Positions 16,962 through 25,324 of a stretch of 42,397 nt of DNA are shown piece after piece. Numbering within the stretch: the stretch's first letter is position 1; each line of letters starts with the position of its first letter. This stretch comes from DATEJJ01 sp039649115 (lineage in GTDB: Bacteria; Actinomycetota; Actinomycetes; Mycobacteriales; Micromonosporaceae): contig JBBWZQ010000356.1 of NCBI GenBank assembly GCA_039649115.1, positions 1 to 42,397 of the forward strand. The letters are read 5' to 3'. A program made the position numbers and the translations under genes. A model generated the notes under the pieces. That model made no database searches, was not told where the DNA came from, and saw nothing but the letters and a program-made list of their open reading frames with translations.

Positions 16962-17639
16962 GTGAGGCTGCGCGTGCTGACGTACAACGTGCACGGGTTG
17001 CGCGATGACGGGCCGGCCCTGCGGTCCCTGGTCCGGGACGCCGAGCCGGACCTGGTGGTGATGCAGGAGGCGCCGCGCCGGCTGCGCTGGCGTACCCGCT
17101 GCGCCTCGCTCGCCCGCGACCTGGGCCTGGTGTACGCGGCCGGCGGCGGGTCGGCGCTGGGCAACCTGATCCTCACCAGCCACCGGGTGCGGGTGCACGA
17201 GACCTGGTGCCTGCGCTTCCCGCTGACCCCGGGCCGGCACCTGCGCGGTGCCGCGTTCGCGCGCGCGAGCGTGGGCGACGTGCCGTTCGTGGTGGCCGGC
17301 TCGCACCTGTCGACCGACGCGGGGGAGCGGCCGGCACAGGCGGCCCGGCTGGCCGAGGCGCTGGCCGCGGCCGGTACCGGCCCGGTGCTGCTCGGCGTCG
17401 ACCTGAACGAGGCGCCCGGCGGGCCGGCCTGGCAGGCGCTGGCCGCGGCCGGTCTCACCGGTCCGGAGGGTGGCCTGCCGCCCACGTTCCCCGCCGGGCA
17501 GCCGCGCGAGCGGATCGACGCGCTGCTGGCGGGTCCGGATGTGCGGGTGGAGAGCTGCCGGGTGCTGGACGGTCCCGAGGCCCGCCGGGCCAGCGACCAC
17601 CTGCCCATCGTTGCCGACCTGCTGCTCGCCGGCTGCTGA
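16962..17639 (+). CDS. Endonuclease/exonuclease/phosphatase (EEP) family protein
   Basis: A 225-aa protein of the DNase I-like EEP fold. Motifs in order are LTYNVHGLRDDGPAL, the metal-binding Glu in VVMQEAP, GSHLS, the catalytic Asp in LLGVDLNEAPGG and the terminal SDHLPIVADLLL. The substrate may be a nucleic acid, a phosphoinositide or a sphingolipid; sequence alone does not decide. No signal peptide is visible, so a cytosolic location is likely. The GTG start has AGGGG upstream. It follows the glucokinase gene by 10 bp and ends the coupled cluster; a 125-bp gap follows. Confidence 0.87.
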   Translation: MRLRVLTYNVHGLRDDGPALRSLVRDAEPDLVVMQEAPRRLRWRTRCASLARDLGLVYAAGGGSALGNLILTSHRVRVHETWCLRFPLTPGRHLRGAAFARASVGDVPFVVAGSHLSTDAGERPAQAARLAEALAAAGTGPVLLGVDLNEAPGGPAWQALAAAGLTGPEGGLPPTFPAGQPRERIDALLAGPDVRVESCRVLDGPEARRASDHLPIVADLLLAGC

Positions 17640-17764
17640 GCAGCACCTCATCCCGGTCGGCGTGGACCCGGACGGCGCCGCGCCGGATCCGCGTCGAGGG
17701 TGGACAAACGTGCTCTGCACCGACCAAGATGGCCCCTCCGGGACTGGCCAGTTGGGGAGGGCGT

Positions 17765-19162
17765 GTGACCGACGACTCGGCGGGGTGGGTGGCCACCGGG
17801 GCCACCGCCACGATCTGGCGAGCCGAGCGGCCGGTGTACGACCGGGGTGAGACCGTGTGCGTGATCGGCGCCGGCGCCAGCGGCCTCGCCGCGATCAAGA
17901 ACCTGCGGGAGCAGGGCTTCGCGGTGGACTGCTTCGAACGGGAGACCGGCGTGGGCGGCGCCTGGAACTGGCGGCACGCGCGCAGCCCGGTCTACGCGAG
18001 CACCCACCTCGTGTCCTCCAAGCCGTTCACCCAGTTCCCCGACTTCCCGATGCCCGACGACTGGCCCGACTACCCGCACCACGGGCAGGTGCTCGACTAC
18101 CTGGGCCGGTACTGCGAGCACTTCGGGCTGCGCGAGCACGTCTGGTTCGGCACCGAGGTGACCCGGGTGGAGCCGGCCGACGGCGGGTACTGGGACGTCA
18201 CCACCCGGGGCGCGCGCGGTGGCACCGAACGCACCCAGCGGTACGCCGCCGTGGTGGTCGCCAACGGGCACAACTGGTCACCCCACCTGCCGGAGTACGA
18301 GGGCCTCGCACAGTACCGGGGCGAGGTGATCCACGCGTCGGCGTACAAGGACGCGGCCCAGCTGCGCGGGCGCAAGGTGCTCGTGGTGGGCGGCGGCAAC
18401 ACCGGCTGCGACATCGCGGTGGAGGCGGCGCAGCAGGCGAGCCGGTGCTGGCACTCCACCCGGCGCGGCTACTGGTACGCACCCAAGTACCTGTACGGGC
18501 GCCCGGCCGACCAGGTCAGCGATCTGGTGCGGGCGCTGCGCCTGCCGGTGCGCATCCGCCAGTGGCTGTTCCAGCGCGTGCTGCGCCGCACCGTCGGTGA
18601 CCTGACCCGCTTCGGGCTGCGCCGGCCCGACCACCGGGTCTACGAGACCCACCCGATCGTGAACAGCCAGTTGGTCTACTACATCGGGCACGGCGGCGTC
18701 GCCCCGGTACCCGACGTGGCCCGCTTCGACCGCGCCAGCGTCGAGCTGACCGACGGCGCGAGCATCGAGCCCGACCTCGTCGTGATGGCGACCGGCTACC
18801 TGCCCCGCTTCGAGTTCCTCGCGCCGGACCTGCTCGGCGTCGACGCGCAGGGCCGGCCGCACCTGCACCTGCACGCGTTCGCCCGGCGGCACCCGACGCT
18901 GTTCGTCGCGGGACTGCTCCAACCGGACTCCGGCGTGCTGTCCCTCGTCCACTGGCAGACCGTGGCGGTCGCCCGCTGGCTTCGGCTGCGCGAGTCGGCA
19001 CCGCAGCGCGCGGCCGCCTTCTGGGCGCAGGCCACCGGCGCCGCGCCGCAGCGGCTGACCGGCGCGAAGGTGAAGGAGTCGACCCGGCACTGGTTCGAGA
19101 TCGACCACGTGACGTACCTGCGTGCCCTGCAGAAGACTCTCGACCAGCTGGAGCCGGCGTGA
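17765..19162 (+). CDS. Flavin-containing monooxygenase
   Basis: A 465-aa FAD/NADPH enzyme. The FAD Rossmann motif GAGASG is at 35-40. WNWRHARSPVYAS follows, then the FMO-type fingerprint YRGEVIHASAY and the NADPH motif VVGGGNTGCDIA at about 205-216, with ATGYLPRFEF near the C-terminus. The fingerprint lacks the terminal Trp of Baeyer-Villiger enzymes, so N- or S-oxygenation is as likely as ketone oxidation. GTG 17765 was chosen because GGGGAGGG lies just upstream; an in-frame ATG upstream at about 17728 lacks such a site. The stop overlaps the start of the alpha/beta hydrolase gene, so the two probably act in one pathway. Confidence 0.9.
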   Translation: MTDDSAGWVATGATATIWRAERPVYDRGETVCVIGAGASGLAAIKNLREQGFAVDCFERETGVGGAWNWRHARSPVYASTHLVSSKPFTQFPDFPMPDDWPDYPHHGQVLDYLGRYCEHFGLREHVWFGTEVTRVEPADGGYWDVTTRGARGGTERTQRYAAVVVANGHNWSPHLPEYEGLAQYRGEVIHASAYKDAAQLRGRKVLVVGGGNTGCDIAVEAAQQASRCWHSTRRGYWYAPKYLYGRPADQVSDLVRALRLPVRIRQWLFQRVLRRTVGDLTRFGLRRPDHRVYETHPIVNSQLVYYIGHGGVAPVPDVARFDRASVELTDGASIEPDLVVMATGYLPRFEFLAPDLLGVDAQGRPHLHLHAFARRHPTLFVAGLLQPDSGVLSLVHWQTVAVARWLRLRESAPQRAAAFWAQATGAAPQRLTGAKVKESTRHWFEIDHVTYLRALQKTLDQLEPA

Positions 19163-20004
19163 CCCGGACCAGGATCGTGCGCCCGATGGACTGGGCGTAC
19201 CCGCCCCGGGCGGTCCACCGCGAGGTGCGCACGGTGCCGCCCGAGCTGGACGAGCCCCGGCCGCCGGTGCTGTTCGTGCCCGGGTTCGGCCACGGCGCCT
19301 GGGCCTTCGCCGAGCACTGGCTCGACCACGCGGCACAGCGGGGCTTCCCGGCCTCGGCGATGAGCCTGCGCGGCCACGGTACGAGCGGCTCGGCGCCCAG
19401 GACGACCCTGCGGGCGTACGCGCACGACGTGGTGCAGGTGGCCGCCGGGCTGCCCCGCCAGGCGGTACTGGTCGGCCACGGTGCCGGCGCGCTGGTGGTG
19501 GCCCGGGCGATGGCGCGCTACCCGGCCCTGGCCGGAGTGCTGGTGGCGCCGGTCCTGGGTGGCCTGCGGATGGCGGCCGGCGCGTTCGTCGGCAACCCGG
19601 CCGGCACCCTGCCAGCACTGTTCGGCGGGGCGCTGCGGCCCCGGCGCGGGCAGCTGTTCAGCAGGGAGCTGGCGGCCGCCACCGGGCGCGCGTACGCCTC
19701 GCGACTGGGCCGGGCGGCACCGCTGGCACAGCTCCAACTGCTCTTCCCCGGTACCCTCGAATCGCCCGTCGGCAACCCGCCGGTCCTCATCGTGGGCAGC
19801 CCCGACGACCGGATCGTGTCCGGTGCGGCGCTGGCCCGCGCGGCGCGCTGGTTCGGCGGCGCGCCGCTGCTGTTCCCCGGCATGGGCCACGACCTGATGC
19901 TGGACGCCCGCTGGCAGGAGCCGATCGACGCCATCCTGGACTGGCTCGACAAAGCCGATCCGCACGGGGAGAGCGGCTTCGCCGCGTCGTCCGCCAGGAG
20001 CTGA
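19159..20004 (+). CDS. Alpha/beta hydrolase-fold protein lacking the nucleophile Ser
   Basis: A 281-aa alpha/beta hydrolase. It has the oxyanion segment FVPGFGHGAW (39-48), LRGHGTSG, a nucleophile elbow that reads GHGAG (106-110) in place of GHSxG, a candidate acid in GSPDDRIV (about 217-224) and a His in GMGHDLML (about 251). The position of the catalytic Ser is Gly108, encoded GGT, so classical serine hydrolysis is not expected. It could be a non-hydrolytic member, bind a ligand, or use another residue. GTG 19159 overlaps the monooxygenase stop. The gene ends 4 bp before the convergent membrane protein gene (TGA-N4-TCA). Confidence 0.88.
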   Translation: MTRTRIVRPMDWAYPPRAVHREVRTVPPELDEPRPPVLFVPGFGHGAWAFAEHWLDHAAQRGFPASAMSLRGHGTSGSAPRTTLRAYAHDVVQVAAGLPRQAVLVGHGAGALVVARAMARYPALAGVLVAPVLGGLRMAAGAFVGNPAGTLPALFGGALRPRRGQLFSRELAAATGRAYASRLGRAAPLAQLQLLFPGTLESPVGNPPVLIVGSPDDRIVSGAALARAARWFGGAPLLFPGMGHDLMLDARWQEPIDAILDWLDKADPHGESGFAASSARS

Positions 20005-20008
20005 CGGG

Positions 20009-20776
20009 TCAGACGACCGCGCCGTCGTCCGGGTCGTAGTGGTCGTCGTCATCGTTGCCGGAGCGCAGCCGCCAGATCAGCGCGACGAAGCCGGCCAGGA
20101 TGCCGGCGAAGCCGAGCGCCATCGTCACGTTCTCCTGGACGCCGAGCAGCCCCGGGTTGAAGAACAGCACCAGGCCGGCCACGATCGACAGCACCGCCAC
20201 GATCGCCGTCGCCGAGATCCGGGGCAGCGGGGGCGGGGGTGGCGGGGTGTACCCCTCCTCCTCGTCGTCGGGCAGGTCCGCGCCGAAGGTGTCCAGCCCG
20301 TCGAGCAGCGTCGGCTCGGCGGGCGGCAGGTCCACGGTGGTCCGTGTCCAGCGGGTCAGGTTGGTCCGCGGCTGCGACCGGTCCGCGGCTACGTCCTCCG
20401 CCTCCGGCCACGGTGTGTCCCCGGCGTCCACGTCGACGTCGAAGCCGGCCACGATGCCCGCGAACGCCTCCTCGATGTCCTGGTCGTCGTCCATGTCGGC
20501 GACTCCGGCGCTGGTCAGCTGCGCCAGGTAGTCCCGCGCCGTGTCGAGGTGCGCGCGGTCCACCCAGAGCCGGTCGCTCGGCGGGCTGGGCAGCGTCGTG
20601 GTGCGAGTGATCGGATGCAGGTCGGCCGCGGGTTGCAGGTACGCGGCGATGCCGCGCAGCCCCAGCACGTCCAGGAGGTGCTCACCGACCCTGGGATCCA
20701 CGTCGCCGGCCGCGGCGTACGCGGAAGCGACCAGTCCGTTGTCCCGCCGTCCGCGGCGGGCCCCGCCCGAAGCCAC
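20009..20776 (-). CDS. Conserved actinobacterial two-TM protein, unknown function
   Basis: A 255-aa protein. The N-terminal soluble domain (about 15-85) has DPRVGEHLLDVLGLRGIAA and SDRLWVDRAHLDTARDYL, which resemble a DUF2007-type signal-transducing fold; this match is from memory. An acidic linker with a stretch of eight prolines (about 165-185) leads to two transmembrane helices (about 190-212 and 220-240) and an Asp-rich tail. GTG 20776 was chosen for the GGGGAGG upstream; the open frame continues to 20941 without support. It diverges from the acyltransferase gene. The 179-bp region between them (20777-20955) shows no other gene. Confidence 0.78.
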   Translation of the reverse strand: MASGGARRGRRDNGLVASAYAAAGDVDPRVGEHLLDVLGLRGIAAYLQPAADLHPITRTTTLPSPPSDRLWVDRAHLDTARDYLAQLTSAGVADMDDDQDIEEAFAGIVAGFDVDVDAGDTPWPEAEDVAADRSQPRTNLTRWTRTTVDLPPAEPTLLDGLDTFGADLPDDEEEGYTPPPPPPLPRISATAIVAVLSIVAGLVLFFNPGLLGVQENVTMALGFAGILAGFVALIWRLRSGNDDDDHYDPDDGAVV

Positions 20777-20955
20777 CCGTACCTCCCCTGACTGTCCTCC
20801 CGAGTGCGGCCGCGTCTCAGGGTTGAATCGTGACACGGCCACGCTTGTTAGGGGAGTGCGTTGTGGTGTGCCGTACCTGCTTCGTAGGCTCATTGCGCGC
20901 GTCGTCGACGTGCGGTGCCACCCGGATGAAGGCTGCGTCACTGGAAGGGGCGTGC

Positions 20956-21654
20956 GTGGTCTACTGGCTGCTCAAGTACGTCATCCTCGGCCCCTGGCTG
21001 CGGCTGATCTTCTGGCCGCGCGTCGAGGGGAGGGACAACGTGCCCAGGCACGGCCCGGCGATCATCGCGAGCAACCACCTCTCCTTCGCCGACTCGATCT
21101 TCATGCCGCTGATGGTCAAGCGGCGGGTCACGTTCGTGGCCAAGGCGGAATACTTCACCGGCCGGGGGATCAAGGGCTTCCTGGTGCGCATGTTCTTCGT
21201 CGGCACCGGCACGATTCCGGTGGACCGGTCGGGGGGCAGGGCGGCCCAGGCGGCGATCGACACCGGCCTTCGCATTCTGCGCGAAGGAAAACTGTTCGGC
21301 ATTTATCCGGAAGGTACGCGGTCGCCCGACGGGCGGCTCTACCGGGGTAAGACGGGCGTTGCCCGGCTCGCCCTGGAAAGCGGCGCTCCGGTCATCCCGG
21401 TGGTCATGCTCAACGCCGACGAGATCCAGCCGCCCGGCCGCAAGCTGCCCCGGCTGATCCGCCCGCGGATCCGGTTCGGCAGGCCGCTGGACTTCTCCCG
21501 GTACCAGGGCATGTCGGGCGACCGGTTCATCGAGCGCGCGGTGACCGACGAGATCATGTACGAGCTGATGGACCTGTCCGGCCGCGAGTACGTCGACGTG
21601 TACGCGCAGAAGGTCAAGTCGGGCCAGGAGAAGGCCGCCGCGATCGCCGCGTGA
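20956..21654 (+). CDS. 1-acyl-glycerol-3-phosphate acyltransferase (PlsC family)
   Basis: A 232-aa membrane-associated acyltransferase. The catalytic HX4D is H41-D46 in NHLSFAD. FVGTGTIPVDRS and the glycerol-phosphate-binding YPEGTRSPDG follow, then VPVVML-like PVIPVVML. The N-terminal helix WLLKYVILGPWLRLIFW probably attaches it to the membrane. It is expected to transfer an acyl chain to a lysophospholipid or a related acceptor; an Rv2182c-type gene occupies this neighbourhood in mycobacteria. GTG 20956 is preceded by AAGGGG. The upstream in-frame ATG at 20830 adds a Cys-rich stretch without support and was not used. It converges with the cyclase gene, 4 bp apart. Confidence 0.9.
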   Translation: MVYWLLKYVILGPWLRLIFWPRVEGRDNVPRHGPAIIASNHLSFADSIFMPLMVKRRVTFVAKAEYFTGRGIKGFLVRMFFVGTGTIPVDRSGGRAAQAAIDTGLRILREGKLFGIYPEGTRSPDGRLYRGKTGVARLALESGAPVIPVVMLNADEIQPPGRKLPRLIRPRIRFGRPLDFSRYQGMSGDRFIERAVTDEIMYELMDLSGREYVDVYAQKVKSGQEKAAAIAA

Positions 21655-21658
21655 TGGT

Positions 21659-24600
21659 TCAGAGCCCGGCGAGCAGGCGGGTGGCCTGGTTGCGGTGGGC
21701 GAAGTCGGCGACCTCGGCGACGATCGGGCCAGCCCGCTCCGCCTGACCGGAGGCGAGCAGCGCGCGGGCCGCCGCGGCCAGCGACAGCATGCGGTCGGTG
21801 ACGTTGCCCATCTGCGCGTAGATCGCGGCCGCGGCCAGGTGCTGCTCCGGGTCCCCGGTCAGCGCGCCGGTCAGCGTCGCGATCCCGGCCCGCACCCACG
21901 GGGTCCGGCGGGCGCTGCGCTCCAGCATCGCCCGTACCCGCTCGGCCTGCTCGCCGCCCAATTCGGCGCCGGCCTTGGCCGCGGCCGCCACCCACTCGCC
22001 CCAGGCCAGCATCTGGGTCGCGGACCAGTCCTCGTCCAGGTCGGCCAGCATCGCGGCGGCCTCGGTGGCGCGGCCCTGCAGCGCCCGGCACAGCGCCGCG
22101 TGCGCCAGCGTCGAGCGCAGGATGCGGTGGAACCCGCTGCGGCAGGCGGTGTCCACGACCCGGTCGACGTCGTCGGTCCGATCCTCCGGATGCTGCCCAC
22201 CCAGATCCGCACCGCCCAGATCCGCACCGCCCAGATCCGCACCGCCCAGTTCTTCCCCGCGCAGCAGCCGCAGCCACGCGGACTGCAGCACGTGGTGGTC
22301 CCATTCGGTGCTCGGCCGGCGCATCGACACGGCCGCGGCGGCGATCGCGGCCGCCCATTCGCCGTCGAAGTACGCCTGGGAGGACTCGCCGGCGAAGTTG
22401 GTCGACAGGCCGTGGCCGCTGGCCAGGTCGATGCCCCGGTGCTCGTCGAGCAGCCGGTTGGAGCCGGCGATGTCGCCTTCCTCCAGCCGCACCCAGGCGA
22501 GGTTCTGCACGGCCCGGCGGCGGCTGGACAGCCGGTGCCGGCGGCAGTGCTCGGTGATGTCGGCCAGCGCGGCGAGGCCCTCGGGGTCGCCGGTGGCGTA
22601 CCGGCTGGTGGCCAGCGTGATGCACGAGTTGGCGTGCACCTCGACCAGGCCGAGGCGCTCGGCCAGTTCCGCCGCCGCGTTGGACGCCGCGATCGCCGGC
22701 TCGTGCTCGAAGTTGAGCATGTGTACCCGGGCCAGCTCCAGCAGGGCCGACGCCTTCTCCTCGGTGTCGGGCAGGCTGTCGTAGAGCTCCACCGCGCGGT
22801 CCAGGTACCGCAGGGTGGCGCCGCGGTCGGCGCGCGTCCAGGCGGCCGTCCCCAGCAGGGTGTACGCGCGGGCGGCGTCGGCGCGCTCGTCCCCGGCCAG
22901 CAGCTTGTCGGCGAGCATGGTCAGCCGCTCCACCCCGCCACCGCCGAGGAACGCGTCGCTGTCGCGGTAGAACTCCAGCTCGGCGGCGAACAGGTCCAGC
23001 GCGGGATCGCCGTCCAGCTTGAGACCCCGCGCCCGGGCCACCCACTGCGCGGCGGTGTCCATGGCGTGCAGCGTGTACGCCCGGCGGGCCGCCTTGTGCA
23101 TCGCGGCGCGCGCCGCCGGCGCGTACGGTGCCGGATCCGCGCCGAGCGTGCGGGCGATCTCGTGCGCCGCCCAGCGGTGGTTGGCGAGCACCTCGGCCTG
23201 GTCGGACTGCCGCCCGCCCGACACGGCCCCCAGCCAGTCCGCGGTGCGCTGGTGCCGGGCCACCCGCTCGGACCGGGGCAGGCGCTGGTAGCACACGTCG
23301 CGCACGAGCACGTGCCGGAACCGGTACTCCACCTGTCCGGCCATGGTGGACGTCGCCAGCCCCTGGATCAGGTCGCGCTGCTCCAGCCGGCGCAGCGCCC
23401 ACTCCACGGACTCGACCGGCCGGCCCACCGCGGCGGCCACCGCACCGGGCCAGAACTGCCGCCCGACCACCGCCGCCGCCTGCAGCACCGCCCGGTCGGC
23501 CTGGTCCAGCAGGTCCAGCCGGTTGGCGATGACCGCCTGCACGTTGTCGGGCATGGGCGGCGCCTCCTGCCCGTCCGACGTCCACTGTGGACCGATGGGG
23601 CGCAGCATGCCGCCCTCGACGAGCATCCGCACGTACTCCTGCGCGTACAGGGGGTTTCCGTCGGCGAGTTCGACCAGCGGGTACGGGGTCTTCGCGGCGA
23701 ACGCCTGGCCGAACATCAGCGAGTACATGGTGCTGATGTCCTCGTTCCGCAGCGGGGTCAACGAGATCGACACGGTACCGCTCATCGTGTTGGTCCAGTG
23801 CGGGTACCGGTCGCGCAGTTCCGGCCGGGCGCTGCACAGTACGAGCAGCGGGAGGTCCCGGGCGGAAGCGCCGAGCATCTCGATGAACCGCAACATCCGT
23901 TCGTCGGCCCAGTGCAGGTCCTCGAAGACCAGCACGGTCGGGCGCCGGCCGGCCATCGCCAGCACGAAGCGCCGCCAGGCCTGCTCGGTCTCGGTGGAGG
24001 CCAGCCGGGAGCCGGGCAGGCCGAGCAGCGGTCCCAGCGCGTCGGCGAGCCGCAGCGCGTCGTCCGCCTCGGCGAGGTCGGCGAGCGCGGTCTCCAGCCG
24101 GCGGCGCGCGGTGGTCTCGTCGTCGGAATCGAGGATGCCGGCCCGCGCCTTGACGATGTCGGCGAGCGCGGCGTAGGTGACGTTCTCGCCGAACGGCGGG
24201 CAGTGCCCGACCAGCCACGTCACCGGCGGATCGGCCAGCCGCGCGGCGTGCCGGGCCAGCTCGCGCAGCACCCGGGACTTGCCGATGCCGGCCTCGCCGA
24301 ACACCGTGATCAGCTGGGGTATCCGGTTGCGCACGCTCCGGTGCAGGGCGTTGATCAGCAGCGCCCGCTCGTGCTCCCGGTCGACCATCGGGGTGCTCTC
24401 CGGGTCGACGCCCTCGGGCCGGCTGCGCCGGGCGGCCACCGCCAGCCAGACCCGGCTGGCCTGGGACCGGCCGCGCAGGATGACCGGCTCCTGCTCCTCG
24501 TACTCGATGTCGTCGGCGGTCGCCGCGTGCGTGGTGGCGCACGCGTACACGCCGCCGACCTGTGCCACGGCCTGCAGCCGGGACGCGGTGTTGACCACGT

Positions 24601-25156
24601 CACCGGCGACGATGGCCTGGCCGCCGTCGTGCGCGGCGGCGACGTCGACCAGCGCCTCGCCGGTGGCGAGGCCGACCCGGAACTGCAGCCCCGCGGCGCG
24701 CACCTGGTTGGGGTGGTGCAGCACCCGCTGCAGTTCCAGCCCGGCCCGTACGCACCGCAGCGGGTCGTTCTCCGTGGCCACCGGCGCGCCGAAGATCGCC
24801 ATCACCGCGTCGCCGATGTACTTCTCGACCACCCCGCCGTACTGCCGGATCACCCGGCGCACGGTGCTGAAGTAGGCGTTCTGGATGACCCGTACCTGTT
24901 CCGGGTCGATCGTCTCGGCGTACCCGGTGAACTCGACCAGGTCGATGAACAGGACGCTGACCCGGCGCCGGTCCTCCAGCCGCAGCGCGGGCGCCGCCTC
25001 GCCGAGAGCGCTGCCGCAGCCGGTGCAGAAGGCGGTGGCCGGCTCCACCGTGCGGCCGCAGTTGGCGCAGGTCCGGCGGAGGCTCGCACCGCATCCGCCG
25101 CAGAACCGGTCGGTCGGCTCCGCGGCCCGGCCACAGGTGGAGCAGATGGGTTGGAT
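21659..25156 (-). CDS. Zinc-ribbon/class III nucleotide cyclase/AAA ATPase/TPR regulator
   Basis: A very large protein of about 1165 aa. Two zinc ribbons come first (CSTC...CGGC and CANC...CTGC). A class III adenylate/guanylate cyclase domain follows with both metal Asp residues (FIDLVEFTGY and GDAVMAIFG), the EKYIGD Lys, and GDVVNTASRL. Next comes an AAA/STAND-like ATPase with Walker A FGEAGIGKSR and Walker B LVFEDLHWADE, then a long TPR-like helical tail. The cyclase residues look complete, so cAMP synthesis is plausible. Start choice: GGAGAAGG lies 4 nt before an in-frame ATC at 25156, right where the ribbons begin. The canonical alternatives are TTG 25225 or ATG 25288, both without a ribosome site. 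It converges with plsC. Confidence 0.88.
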   Translation of the reverse strand: MQPICSTCGRAAEPTDRFCGGCGASLRRTCANCGRTVEPATAFCTGCGSALGEAAPALRLEDRRRVSVLFIDLVEFTGYAETIDPEQVRVIQNAYFSTVRRVIRQYGGVVEKYIGDAVMAIFGAPVATENDPLRCVRAGLELQRVLHHPNQVRAAGLQFRVGLATGEALVDVAAAHDGGQAIVAGDVVNTASRLQAVAQVGGVYACATTHAATADDIEYEEQEPVILRGRSQASRVWLAVAARRSRPEGVDPESTPMVDREHERALLINALHRSVRNRIPQLITVFGEAGIGKSRVLRELARHAARLADPPVTWLVGHCPPFGENVTYAALADIVKARAGILDSDDETTARRRLETALADLAEADDALRLADALGPLLGLPGSRLASTETEQAWRRFVLAMAGRRPTVLVFEDLHWADERMLRFIEMLGASARDLPLLVLCSARPELRDRYPHWTNTMSGTVSISLTPLRNEDISTMYSLMFGQAFAAKTPYPLVELADGNPLYAQEYVRMLVEGGMLRPIGPQWTSDGQEAPPMPDNVQAVIANRLDLLDQADRAVLQAAAVVGRQFWPGAVAAAVGRPVESVEWALRRLEQRDLIQGLATSTMAGQVEYRFRHVLVRDVCYQRLPRSERVARHQRTADWLGAVSGGRQSDQAEVLANHRWAAHEIARTLGADPAPYAPAARAAMHKAARRAYTLHAMDTAAQWVARARGLKLDGDPALDLFAAELEFYRDSDAFLGGGGVERLTMLADKLLAGDERADAARAYTLLGTAAWTRADRGATLRYLDRAVELYDSLPDTEEKASALLELARVHMLNFEHEPAIAASNAAAELAERLGLVEVHANSCITLATSRYATGDPEGLAALADITEHCRRHRLSSRRRAVQNLAWVRLEEGDIAGSNRLLDEHRGIDLASGHGLSTNFAGESSQAYFDGEWAAAIAAAAVSMRRPSTEWDHHVLQSAWLRLLRGEELGGADLGGADLGGADLGGQHPEDRTDDVDRVVDTACRSGFHRILRSTLAHAALCRALQGRATEAAAMLADLDEDWSATQMLAWGEWVAAAAKAGAELGGEQAERVRAMLERSARRTPWVRAGIATLTGALTGDPEQHLAAAAIYAQMGNVTDRMLSLAAAARALLASGQAERAGPIVAEVADFAHRNQATRLLAGL
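22201..22245. repeat. 15-bp tandem repeat (3 copies) in the cyclase/TPR gene
   Basis: Three perfect copies of CCAGATCCGCACCGC, with a degenerate fourth unit after 22246. In the protein they encode ADLGG three times, which fits the A(D/N)Lxx pentapeptide-repeat pattern. They lie in a linker of the TPR region. Copy number could vary by slippage. Confidence 0.85.
23581..23591. repeat. TCCACTGTGGA palindrome, copy 2
   Basis: Exact copy of the recurring palindrome, extended to a 13-bp GTCCACTGTGGAC. It is inside the cyclase gene in a reading frame different from the other three copies, so the conservation is not explained by one peptide. Confidence 0.6.
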
Positions 25157-25160
25157 CGCG

Positions 25161-25168
25161 CCTTCTCC
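25161..25168 (-). promoter_or_regulatory. Shine-Dalgarno deciding an apparent ATC start (cyclase)
   Basis: GGAGAAGG, read on the minus strand, ends 4 nt before the ATC at 25156-25154. It is the only strong ribosome site near the 5' end of the cyclase gene. No ATG, GTG or TTG is correctly placed behind it. Confidence 0.5.
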
Positions 25169-25272
25169 GGGACGTGGGCCAGTGCCAGCGTCCAGTATCG
25201 TGGCACGCTGGCGCGGCGGGGCCAAGCTGCCGGCTAGTCGACAACGGCACGCTGATCGGCTGTTTCGGCGGT

Positions 25273-25278
25273 TAGAGT
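25273..25278 (+). promoter_or_regulatory. Candidate -10 box of the small acidic protein gene
   Basis: TAGAGT lies in the divergent spacer between the cyclase and the acidic protein genes. It would give a leader of about 35 nt that includes the AGAGGGG ribosome site at 25308-25314. No -35 at proper spacing was recognised. Confidence 0.3.
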
Positions 25279-25324
25279 GTCGCGACATTCGTGCGTCGGT
25301 CAAGAGCAGAGGGGCACGATCAAG

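Noticed and set aside
17765..19162. Assignment of the flavin monooxygenase as a Baeyer-Villiger enzyme
   Set aside because: The fingerprint ends in Tyr where Baeyer-Villiger enzymes have Trp, and the length fits the general FMO class.
20830..20955. Upstream ATG of the acyltransferase gene giving 42 extra residues
   Set aside because: The extra sequence is Cys/Arg-rich without helix or motif and lacks a ribosome site, whereas AAGGGG precedes GTG 20956.
21695..25237. A 1180-codon open frame on the plus strand opposite the cyclase gene
   Set aside because: It is the mirror of a high-GC coding strand. It shows no domains and is Gly/Arg/His-rich, while the minus strand has complete cyclase, AAA and zinc-ribbon motifs.
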